From: Poecilobothrus nobilitatus
Taxonomy: Eukaryota > Arthropoda > Insecta > Diptera > Dolichopodidae
Reading direction: 5' to 3'
NCBI GenBank assembly: GCA_947095535.1
Contig: OX352772.1
Coordinates: 149,419,053-149,483,052 of the forward strand
Length of the DNA: 64,000 nucleotides
Part shown: positions 1 to 10,423 of the stretch, one piece after another
Layout: each line of letters opens with the position of its first letter
Numbering within the stretch: the stretch's first letter is position 1
Notes under the pieces: generated by a model
Told to the model about the DNA's origin: nothing
The model's input: the letters and a program-made list of their open reading frames with translations, nothing else
The model's database searches: none
Made by a program: the position numbers and the translations under genes

Positions 1-1059
1 CTATCATCGGCACTATATTGGCCTTAAGGACATTACCGGACCAACCTTGTTAGAAGCACTTCAAAAAACATTATCACCCAAAGAATCGTGCAGGATATCG
101 CTAATGTGGAAAACAGACACCAAATAATAGCTCCCGAACACAAACGTGCACATAAGAACTGGAAAGAGAACAAGGAGCAAATTATGGAGAAATACTACTT
201 TCCACAAATGGCTAAATTTATAAAGGAGTATACGTCCAATTGTGAGATATGTCACACCAGCAAATATGACCTTCATCCTAATAATCCACATTTATCCGAA
301 ACACCGATATCCACGTACCCAGCAGAGATCCTACATATTGAATTGATGGAAATAAAAAGAGAAAAATTTATAACATGTGTGGATAAATTTACCAAGTTCG
401 CTAAATTCTTTAAAATCAAGAATAAGTCAGCTGTCCACTTAAGGCAGAAACTAACAAAAATCATACACTACTATACAATACCCCGTATGATAGTCATGGA
501 CAACGAGCCAAGTTTCACAAGCTACATCATTACTGACTTTATAAGAATATTGGGAATCGAAACATACTTCACGCCATCACAAAGAAGTGAAGTAAACGGC
601 ACAATTGAAAGGGTCCACTCCACAATAGAGGAAATTTCTAGTTGTCTACAACAAGAACATAAAAATTTGACCCTAAAAGAAATAGTCAATATAGCAGTTG
701 ATCGCTATAACAATAGCATTCACTCGATTACAGGGAAACAAGCTTCTGATGTTTTCTATGGTAGAACACAGAGGATTAATTATCAAAATCTACTAAATTT
801 CCAAGAAAAGGTGCAAGAAGATCTCATAGAAAAAATTCGGAAAAACCAAAAATACAAAATAAATAGGGAGAAATATAAAAGAAAAATGCCCAAATCATAC
901 CAACCTGGCAAAACAATTTTTGTGGTTAATAAACAAATAAAAAGCAAAAATAAGCCTCTCTACAAAAAAGAAACAATCGCTAGGGATAATAAAGTTACTA
1001 TAACAACAGAAAGCGGAAGAAGAATCCACAAGGCACACATAAAAAATGCATCCAACTAA
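1..1059 (+). pseudogene. pol: Unit A: 3' end of pol (integrase)
   Basis: Only the integrase end of unit A's pol lies in the window. The frame is open from base 28 to the TAA at 1057-1059 and has no ATG at its head; it begins just after a frame change that also occurs in the other units. Visible parts in order are the zinc domain (H-x3-H near EHKRAH, C-x2-C in CEIC), the catalytic core and a basic C-terminal part. In the core the second Asp lies in VMDNEPSF and the Glu in NGTIERVHS, but the first catalytic Asp position reads HIEL (codon 340-342, GAA). Unit A differs from B-E here (HIEL against HIEF; KIK against KTK). Integrase would join element cDNA to the chromosome; this copy looks inactive. 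Confidence 0.85.
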
Positions 1060-2504
1060 CAAAAACCTTTTTCTTTTCAGCTTTCTCCTAAGGCTATCAA
1101 CCAAGGCCCTTCAGGTATATGAATATAAGTCACCTTTGGTTACAATAAAAGAAGGCGTAGGTCATATATTAAATGGGAACCTAAACACAAAGTTGACCTT
1201 GACAACTATAAAGAAATACTGCAGTAACTAGAAGTTAATCAAACAACATCAAGTAATTTCATTAAGTCACAGCTTACATTTCAAATTCAGCAAGTAAAAA
1301 AATTAATCACCGAACTTACCGAACATCCTTCAAAAACCAAAACTGGATTGGCAGCGCATGGAAATGGATAGCTGGCAACCCCGACGCCACCGACTGGGAT
1401 GAGATACTCAGAAGTCACAATAATTTAATTCAAAATAACAACCAGCAATATAAAATCAACGAAATCCTAACAAATACAACTAACCACATCCTTATGCAGT
1501 ACAATGGAATCATTCAAAGGTTCAACGATAATTCTGGCGAAGTCAAACTCTTTTTAATCAACTTAATATGGTGAAAGAAGAAATAAAAGAAATAATAAGA
1601 GCAGTCCAATTAGCTAAGGAAAAAATTGTGAACACAAATTTACTAAATAAAGAGGAAATCAATCGCTTAGTTATGGAAATGGAAACTCTAACAGTACTCC
1701 AACACCATCGAAGCAGTTGAGTATGCAACACCAACCGTCGTTGTCAAGGATACGATGCTTCTTTATATTCTATCACTTCCAAAAACCAGTAGCCTTGAAT
1801 ATAACCATATCAGGATTAGAGCAACCACCAAATTTAACAAAACTTTACACCTGCCTCACAGAAGTCTCCTAACAAGCCTCAATAAAATATTTGGCATCTC
1901 AGAGGATTGTAGAAATTATAAGAACAACGTTTTTAGTAGAACAGATCAAATTGAAGAACTTTAAGAAAGCCATTGCATCGTTTAAATTCTCAGAAACTCG
2001 AACTATGATTGCGAATTCGAATTCAACAATAAAGAGATAATCGAAATCATTAACGAAGGCACAATATTTCTCAACAACTTCAATGGAACACTCCAAACAA
2101 ACAACACCGTAAGAAATCTTAAAGACAACTTCGTAATTGAACTTCACAATGAAACAATACAAATCATGAACAGGACATATACCAACAGAGAAATTCAAAC
2201 ATCGCAAATGATATTACCACCTACAATGAATGCGAATTACTCACATAAAAAAATGAAGCTAAATTTAGAATATCTACACAACCTACATCTGAGCAATGTC
2301 AAAGAATTAAGTGAACTTTCTACGACTTCAATGGTTAGTACAACACTTGACGCTACATTTGGCTTAGTCATCATTTCAGTGTTAATAGCAACCATCCTGA
2401 AAAAATTTAAGAGCCATATCATGAAGGTCAAAATCTCTTCAAAAAATGCAACAATCAAGGAAATGGACTCACCAAATCTTCAACCAATAAAGTTAAATTT
2501 CTGA
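1046..2504 (+). pseudogene. env: Unit A: env pseudogene
   Basis: Env-like sequence begins with an ATG at 1046 inside the end of integrase and runs to the TGA ending at 2504. The first short frame (to 1231) holds a hydrophobic stretch that could be a signal peptide (FLFSFLL). The middle is split over other frames. The last open stretch (2166-2504) has a membrane segment of about 18 residues (LVIISVLIATILKKF region) followed by a basic tail, as expected for the anchor of an errantiviral Env. A one-base loss near 2020 (GAATTCGAATTCAAC, where unit E has one T more) separates the anchor from upstream Env sequence. Env is normally made from a spliced message, and no splice site is claimed here. Confidence 0.7.
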
Positions 2505-2536
2505 TCCACGAGGTCGTGAACTTTTAAGTAGGGAAG

Positions 2537-2803
2537 AGTTAAATCACCATATAACACATGCCTTCAACCAGACGCTAATGCAGCATATTTTTTATATGAA
2601 ATATTCACCTGGGAAAATTTTATTTTATTATTCCCATAAAGCAATAAATGCTCAATAAGCATTTATTGACTATAAATTAGGTTAAATTTAGCAATTAAGA
2701 TTCATTCTAAGTTTGTACTTTAAATTAGTAATAACTTTAATAAAGTGGACATTTGTCCTAAAAAATATTTTTTTATAAGAAATTCTGTTATAATTTCTTA
2801 ACT
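2537..2803 (+). repeat. LTR 1 of the array (shared by units A and B)
   Basis: The LTR is 267 bp, begins AGTTAA and ends TTAACT, which are inverted copies of each other. It is preceded by a short purine-rich tract (AAGTAGGGAAG, 2526-2536) and followed by the primer site. Inside are an 11-bp-stem hairpin (2642-2668), a TATA-like TATAAATT (2671-2678) and an AATAAAG polyadenylation-type signal near 2739. It serves as the 3' LTR of unit A and the 5' LTR of unit B. Confidence 0.93.
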
Positions 2804-2820
2804 GGCGCCCGAGCAGGGAG
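2803..2820 (+). other. Primer-binding site, unit B (variant)
   Basis: TGGCGCCCGAGCAGGGAG directly abuts LTR 1. It resembles a lysine-tRNA-type primer site with one or two changes. The other units end in GGGAC where this one has GGGAG. Confidence 0.75.
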
Positions 2821-3053
2821 CTGGAAGTCACAGAACGTTATCACCTTGGGAACATAGCGAGTTGGAAAATCCAATTTTCATCATCAAGTGATACCAATCG
2901 TACCGCAGTAGGCTTTTTGCAATTATTAACGCTCTAAGCTAAAAAGAAACACTACGAAGTATACAGCAAAAATTCAAATGCGAATTATACTCTTAATGTG
3001 AATTCAACCAAAATCAAACTTCTAAATTTAACAAAAAAAAAAAAAAAAAAAAA

Positions 3054-4268
3054 ATGGAAGCCGCAATAGAACAACTACAGGAGGCAGTTAAACAAATGAC
3101 CGGAGTAATAAACGCTCAATTGGGAATGATAAAACATCTCCAAGGAAAAATAGAGAACGTAGAAAAAAATAATAACGACATTAACCAAAGCATAATCCAA
3201 CAAACAAGACAAATAGGAAACCTAAAAAGAAATAGTAACTTAATAAATACAACACAACAAATGGTTCAACCAACTTTACAAGGTCCTAGAACTGAACAAG
3301 AGCTAACAGACATCAGTAAATTACCAGATGCAGTAAAAGAACTGCAAATATTCGATGGAAACCCTACCCATTATATATCATGGATCCATAATGTTTAGAG
3401 CATATTAACTGACTATGAAATAGTGAAGGATAAGCCCATATATAGAGCAATCCTGCAAAATATCCGCCAAAAATTCCGTGGAAGTGCAAATGGCGCTCTT
3501 ATATCGCATAACATATTCGATAATAGATGGGCAGATATAAAAAAATGCTTATCGCTCCACTATGCAGACAAGAGGGATATAAGATCATTGGTATATCAAC
3601 TATCTGGCCTAACGCAGAAAAATCATACAATTGACGAGTTTTATGCCAACGTTAACTATCAGTTATCGCTAATAATCAACAAGATCAAAACCGAATCATA
3701 CAGTGCAGAAACAATAAAGGCACTAAGCGAAACACACCGTAACAACGCCCTCGATGTGTTTGTAAGAGGACTTAATGGAGGACTCTCAACAATGCTTATG
3801 ATACAGAAACCTCAAACATTACCAGAGGCATATTCTTCCTGCCTTGAAATCCAAAATACGAATGTCAGAAACATACCAATACACAACAAAAATTCAAGTA
3901 ACAGGATCCCCCCTCCAATAAACCACCTTCCAAAAAGAAATTCAGTATTCAACCAAACACAGCAAAGAAATTTTTATCAGCAAAACAGGCCGATAAGTTA
4001 CCAACCACCGTACCAGAATCAATATAATTACAATAAAAACGTATTGCAAAAAACTAATGAAGATCCAGCAAGCAGGTCCACTCAACCAAAACCACTGGTT
4101 CCGATGGATGTAGATCGTTCGATCCAAACAGAACAAGTAAATTATATGAATCACCTCCTCCAACCTCCAACGATTCATAGCATACACCACAGAGGCAACA
4201 AAGGGTTTTCAATTTGGAAATACCTTTGGAACAAACAAAAATTTCATCAAGTCCGAATTGGCACATAA
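3054..4268 (+). pseudogene. gag: Unit B: gag with an in-frame TAG
   Basis: Gag is the structural protein that packages element RNA. The ATG at 3054 directly follows a run of A residues. Codons 1-60 look like a coiled coil (IEQLQEAVKQM and onward, Q/N/E/K rich). Codon 115 is TAG (3396-3398), after which the same frame stays open to the TAA at 4266-4268, giving 405 codons in all. The C-terminal third is rich in N, Q, P and Y (for example QQNRPISYQPPYQNQYNYNK) and has no CCHC zinc knuckle, as in errantiviral Gag. The same TAG occurs in units C, D and E. Suppression of the stop is possible, but a dead gene is simpler. Unit B alone reads VRGLNGG where C-E read VKGLNGG. Confidence 0.85.
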
Positions 4269-7214
4269 TCCAAGATCGACAGAACAACTTTTCACTATCC
4301 GTTCGGCAGGTGGAGATATTACAATTACTAGAAAAATCAGCGCGAAACTATTTCAACTATTCGGAAATGATACTAAACTCGACTTTTTCATACTACCAGG
4401 ATTAAAATCATTTGACGGAATTATCGGCGACGACACACTCAAGCAGCTAGAAGCCATCATTGATCACAAAAACAACATACTTACAATTTCTCCAAATGTT
4501 ACAATACCACTAAAAGGAAAAAAATCAACTCAAGTGAACAGCATGAAAATTGGAGCGAATCATTTAAGTACTGAATCCAGAGAAAAAATTTCTATGCTCC
4601 TAAACAAGTTTCACAAACTCTTTGGACCTATAAATGACCATGAAACAATCGATACGAACGTTCGAGCAGAAATAAAAACGTCAACGACTGAACCGATATA
4701 TTCAAAAATATGCCCGTACCCAGTCAATATGAGAACCGAAATTGAAAGTCAATCCAGAAACTCCTAAAGGATGGAATCATAAGGCATTCCAAAAGTCTTT
4801 ACAATTCACCTATTTGGATCGTCGAAAAGAAGATGGATTCTTCCGGAATTAAAAAATACAGAATGGTCGTCGACTTTAAAAAACTCAACGCCGTGACCAT
4901 CTCAGATGCTTATCCAATTCCGGACATCACATATACCATAACAAGCCAAGGAAATTCAAAATACTACACCACGATCGATTTAACTTCTGGATTTCACCAG
5001 ATTAAAATGAAGGAAGAGGACAAAATAAAAACAGCATTCTCCACCCTAAATGGCAAATATGAATTTATGCGTTTGCCTTTTGGATTAAAGAAACGTGCCG
5101 TCCATATTTCAACGGATGATCGGCGACGTACTGAAGGAATTTATTGGAAAAATATGCTACGTCTATATTGACGACATCATAATCTTCGGTGGCAAATCCG
5201 AGGAAGAACACTTAAGGAATGTAGCGAAAATTTTCAATAGGCTAGAGCAAGCTAATCTTAGAGTTAATTTGGACAAAACCGAATTTATGAAGAACGAGAC
5301 AAAATTCTTAGGTTATCTCATTACTAGTAAAGGAATAAAAGCGGATCCCGAAAAAATTATGGCTATTCAAAACATCAAACCCCCAGAAAACCTAAAAGAA
5401 CTAAAAAGGTTCTTAGGGCTGGCATCATATTACAGAAGATTCATCAAGGACTTTTCATTAATAGCTAAGCCGCTCACCAACTTAACTCGCGGAGAAAACG
5501 CCCAGATAAGAGCTAACCAATCACGAAAAGTTCCAATAAAATTTAACGAGAATGAACTAAAGGCATTCAAGCATTTAAAATTCGCCTTATCATCCACTGA
5601 ACTTCTAATCTTTCCTGACTTCGAGAAAACATTTATATTAACCACTGACGCTTCCAACGAAGTTATCGGTGCAGTCTTATCACAAGGCGACATTGGAAAA
5701 GATCGTCCAATATCTTACATTTCAAGAGCACTCAACAAGATGGAGGAAGCATACGCAACAAATGAACGAGCACTCTTGGCAATAGTTTGGGCCTTAGATA
5801 AGTTCAGATGTTGTCTTTATTGAGCGAAAAAGGTGAAAATTCTAACAGACCACCAACCTTTAACATTCAGTTTGGGAAACAAAAACAAGAATGCTAAACT
5901 AAAGCGATGGAAATCGCGGATCGAAGAATACAACTACGAATTGATTTACAAACCAGGCGTTACAAATAAGGTCGCAGATGCTTTATCAAGGTTAAAACAA
6001 GAAATTAACATCTCAGTAACAGAAACAGTTCACAGCGCAGAAGAGGATAGCAGCGATCTAATACCACATTGCGAAGCTCCCCTTAACGTCTTTAAAAACC
6101 AAGTAATCATTTGACAAGGACCTATTGCTTCTGCATATGAAACGTCACATCCAAACTATCATCGGCACTATATTGGCCTTAAGGACATTACCGGACCAAC
6201 CTTGTTAGAAGCACTTCAAAAAACATTATCACCCAAAGAATCGTGCAGGATATCGCTAATGTGGAAAACAGACACCAAATAATAGCTCCCGAACACAAAC
6301 GTGCACATAAGAACTGGAAAGAGAACAAGGAGCAAATTATGGAGAAATACTACTTTCCACAAATGGCTAAATTTATAAAGGAGTATACGTCCAATTGTGA
6401 GATATGTCACACCAGCAAATATGACCTTCATCCTAATAATCCACATTTATCCGAAACACCGATATCCACGTACCCAGCAGAGATCCTACATATTGAATTT
6501 ATGGAAATAAAAAGAGAAAAATTTATAACATGTGTGGATAAATTTACCAAGTTCGCTAAATTCTTTAAAACCAAGAATAAGTCAGCTGTCCACTTAAGGC
6601 AGAAACTAACAAAAATCATACACTACTATACAATACCCCGTATGATAGTCATGGACAACGAGCCAAGTTTCACAAGCTACATCATTACTGACTTTATAAG
6701 AATATTGGGAATCGAAACATACTTCACGCCATCACAAAGAAGTGAAGTAAACGGCACAATTGAAAGGGTCCACTCCACAATAGAGGAAATTTCTAGTTGT
6801 CTACAACAAGAACATAAAAATTTGACCCTAAAAGAAATAGTCAATATAGCAGTTGATCGCTATAACAATAGCATTCACTCGATTACAGGGAAACAAGCTT
6901 CTGATGTTTTCTATGGTAGAACACAGAGGATTAATTATCAAAATCTACTAAATTTCCAAGAAAAGGTGCAAGAAGATCTCATAGAAAAAATTCGGAAAAA
7001 CCAAAAATACAAAATAAATAGGGAGAAATATAAAAGAAAAATGCCCAAATCATACCAACCTGGCAAAACAATTTTTGTGGTTAATAAACAAATAAAAAGC
7101 AAAAATAAGCCTCTCTACAAAAAAGAAACAATCGCTAGGGATAATAAAGTTACTATAACAACAGAAAGCGGAAGAAGAATCCACAAGGCACACATAAAAA
7201 ATGCATCCAACTAA
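4258..7214 (+). pseudogene. pol: Unit B: pol pseudogene (protease remnant, RT, RNase H, integrase)
   Basis: Pol copies RNA to DNA and integrates it. Its first frame overlaps the end of gag by 11 bases or more. A protease-like stretch comes first, but the active-site triad expected just before GTNKNFI is not there (NTF is read instead). The RT fingers and palm follow: motif A TIDLTSGFHQI, motif B LPFGL, and the YIDD box in a different frame. A frame change near 4745 and a return near 5090 split the RT. RNase H residues are visible (TTDAS, NERALL, LTDHQ) but are cut by TGA at 5821-5823; a second TGA lies at 6112-6114. Another frame change precedes integrase (6243-7214; zinc H/C pairs, HIEF at the first Asp position 6495-6497, MDNEPSF, NGTIER). 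Confidence 0.88.
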
Positions 7215-8659
7215 CAAAAACCTTTTTCTTTTCAGCTTTCTCCTAAGGCTATCAACCAAGGCCCTTCAGGTATATGAATATAAGTCACCTTTGGTTACAA
7301 TAAAAGAAGGCGTAGGTCATATATTAAATGGGAACCTAAACACAAAGTTGACCTTGACAACTATAAAGAAATACTGCAGTAACTAGAAGTTAATCAAACA
7401 ACATCAAGTAATTTCATTAAGTCACAGCTTACATTTCAAATTCAGCAAGTAAAAAAATTAATCACCGAACTTACCGAACATCCTTCAAAAACCAAAACTG
7501 GATTGGCAGCGCATGGAAATGGATAGCTGGCAACCCCGACGCCACCGACTGGGATGAGATACTCAGAAGTCACAATAATTTAATTCAAAATAACAACCAG
7601 CAATATAAAATCAACGAAATCCTAACAAATACAACTAACCACATCCTTATGCAGTACAATAGAATCATTCAAAGGTTCAACGATAATTCTGGCGAAGTCA
7701 AACTCTTTTTAATCAACTTAATATGGTGAAAGAAGAAATAAAAGAAATAATAAGAGCAGTCCAATTAGCTAAGGAAAAAATTGTGAACACAAATTTACTA
7801 AATAAAGAGGAAATCAATCGCTTAGTTATGGAAATGGAAACTCTAACAGTACTCCAACACCATCGAAGCAGTTGAGTATGCAACACCAACCGTCGTTGTC
7901 AAGGATACGATGCTTCTTTATATTCTATCACTTCCAAAAACCAGTAGCCTTGAATATAACCATATCAGGATTAGAGCAACCACCAAATTTAACAAAACTT
8001 TACACCTGCCTCACAGAAGTCTCCTAACAAGCCTCAATAAAATATTTGGCATCTCAGAGGATTGTAGAAATTATAAGAACAACGTTATTTGTAGAACAGA
8101 TCAAATTGAAGAACTTTAAGAAAGCCATTGCATCGTTTAAATTCTCAGAAACTCGAACTATGATTGCGAATTCGAATTCAACAATAAAGAGATAATCGAA
8201 ATCATTAACGAAGGCACAATATTTCTCAACAACTTCAATGGAACACTCCAAACAAACAACACCGTAAGAAATCTTAAAGACAACTTCGTAATTGAACTTC
8301 ACAATGAAACAATACAAATCATGAACAGGACATATACCAACAGAGAAATTCAAACATCGCAAATGATATTACCACCTACAATGAATGCGAATTACTCACA
8401 TAAAAAAATGAAGCTAAATTTAGAATATCTACACAACCTACATCTGAGCAATGTCAAAGAATTAAGTGAACTTTCTACGACTTCAATGGTTAGTACAACA
8501 CTTGACGCTACATTTGGCTTAGTCATCATTGCAGTGTTAATAGCAACCATCCTGAAAAAATTTAAGAGCCAAATCATGAAGGTCAAAATCTCTTCAAAAA
8601 ATGCAACAATCAAGGAAATGGACTCACCAAATCTTCAACCAATAAAGTTAAATTTCTGA
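7201..8659 (+). pseudogene. env: Unit B: env pseudogene
   Basis: Same layout as unit A: hydrophobic N-terminal frame from the ATG at 7201 to 7386, a middle part in other frames (7480-7725 encodes an Env-like stretch including SAWKWIAGN), then a C-terminal membrane anchor (8321-8659). The one-base loss before the anchor is present. The anchor reads VIIAVLIATI here and VIISVLIATI in unit A. Confidence 0.7.
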
Positions 8660-8691
8660 TCCACGAGGTCGTGAACTTTTAAGTAGGGAAG

Positions 8692-8958
8692 AGTTAAATC
8701 ACCATATAACACATGCCTTCAACCAGACGCTAATGCAGCATATTTTTTATATGAAATATTCACCTGGGAAAATTTTATTTTATTATTCCCATAAAGCAAT
8801 AAATGCTCAATAAGCATTTATTGACTATAAATTAGGTTAAATTTAGCAATTAAGATTCATTCTAAGTTTGTACTTTAAATTAGTAATAACTTTAATAAAG
8901 TGGACATTTGTCCTAAAAAATATTTTTTTATAAGAAATTCTGTTATAATTTCTTAACT
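8692..8958 (+). repeat. LTR 2 of the array (units B/C)
   Basis: 267 bp, AGTTAA...TTAACT, preceded by the same purine tract (8681-8691). I see no difference from LTR 1 by eye. Confidence 0.93.
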
Positions 8959-8975
8959 GGCGCCCGAGCAGGGAC
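8958..8975 (+). other. Primer-binding site, unit C
   Basis: TGGCGCCCGAGCAGGGAC follows LTR 2. It matches the 18-nt lysine-tRNA-type primer site except for one base (G where A is usual, position 11 of the site). Confidence 0.8.
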
Positions 8976-9208
8976 CTGGAAGTCACAGAACGTTATCACC
9001 TTGGGAACATAGCGAGTTGGAAAATCCAATTTTCATCATCAAGTGATACCAATCGTACCGCAGTAGGCTTTTTGCAATTATTAACGCTCTAAGCTAAAAA
9101 GAAACACTACGAAGTATCCAGCAAAAATTCAAATGCGAATTATACTCTTAATGTGAATTCAACCAAAATCAAACTTCTAAATTTAACAAAAAAAAAAAAA
9201 AAAAAAAA

Positions 9209-10423
9209 ATGGAAGCCGCAATAGAACAACTACAGGAGGCAGTTAAACAAATGACCGGAGTAATAAACGCTCAATTGGGAATGATAAAACATCTCCAAGG
9301 AAAAATAGAGAACGTAGAAAAAAATAATAACGACATTAACCAAAGCATAATCCAACAAACAAGACAAATAGGAAACCTAAAAAGAAATAGTAACTTAATA
9401 AATACAACACAACAAATGGTTCAACCAACTTTACAAGGTCCTAGAACTGAACAAGAGCTAACAGACATCAGTAAATTACCAGATGCAGTAAAAGAACTGC
9501 AAATATTCGATGGAAACCCTACCCATTATATATCATGGATCCATAATGTTTAGAGCATATTAACTGACTATGAAATAGTGAAGGATAAGCCCATATATAG
9601 AGCAATCCTGCAAAATATCCGCCAAAAATTCCGTGAAAGTGCAAATGGCGCTCTTATATCGCATAACATATTCGATAATAGATGGGCAGATATAAAAAAA
9701 TGCTTATCGCTCCACTATGCAGACAAGAGGGATATAAGATCATTGGTATATCAACTATCTGGCCTAACGCAGAAAAATCATACAATTGACGAGTTTTATG
9801 CCAACGTTAACTATCAGTTATCGCTAATAATCAACAAGATCAAAACCGAATCATACAGTGCAGAAACAATAAAGGCACTAAGCGAAACACACCGTAACAA
9901 CGCCCTCGATGTGTTTGTAAAAGGACTTAATGGAGGACTCTCAACAATGCTTATGATACAGAAACCTCAAACATTACCAGAGGCATATTCTTCCTGCCTT
10001 GAAATCCAAAATACGAATGTCAGAAACATACCAATACACAACAAAAATTCAAGTAACAGGATCCCCCCTCCAATAAACCACCTTCCAAAAAGAAATTCAG
10101 TATTCAACCAAACACAGCAAAGAAATTTTTATCAGCAAAACAGGCCGATAAGTTACCAACCACCGTACCAGAATCAATATAATTACAATAAAAACGTATT
10201 GCAAAAAACTAATGAAGATCCAGCAAGCAGGTCCACTCAACCAAAACCACTGGTTCCGATGGATGTAGATCGTTCGATCCAAACAGAACAAGTAAATTAT
10301 ATGAATCGCCTCCTCCAACCTCCAACGATTCATAGCATACACCACAGAGGCAACAAAGGGTTTTCAATTTGGAAATACCTTTGGAACAAACAAAAATTTC
10401 ATCAAGTCCGAATTGGCACATAA
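9209..10423 (+). pseudogene. gag: Unit C: gag with the shared TAG
   Basis: The ATG at 9209 sits at the end of a run of 22 A. The TAG at 9551-9553 is the same stop as in unit B. A private change gives KFRESANG in place of KFRGSANG. Otherwise it has the coiled-coil N-terminus, the N/Q/P-rich C-terminus and no zinc knuckle. Confidence 0.85.

Noticed and set aside
61..291. Minus-strand frames recurring in each array unit (76, 63, 69, 102, 73, 82, 77 and 87 codons)
   Set aside because: They are antisense shadows of integrase, RT, gag and env and recur only because the unit recurs.
4266..4268. Programmed -1 frameshift site between gag and pol
   Set aside because: The pol frame is +1 relative to gag and no clear slippery heptamer with a stem follows; an indel is the simpler reason.
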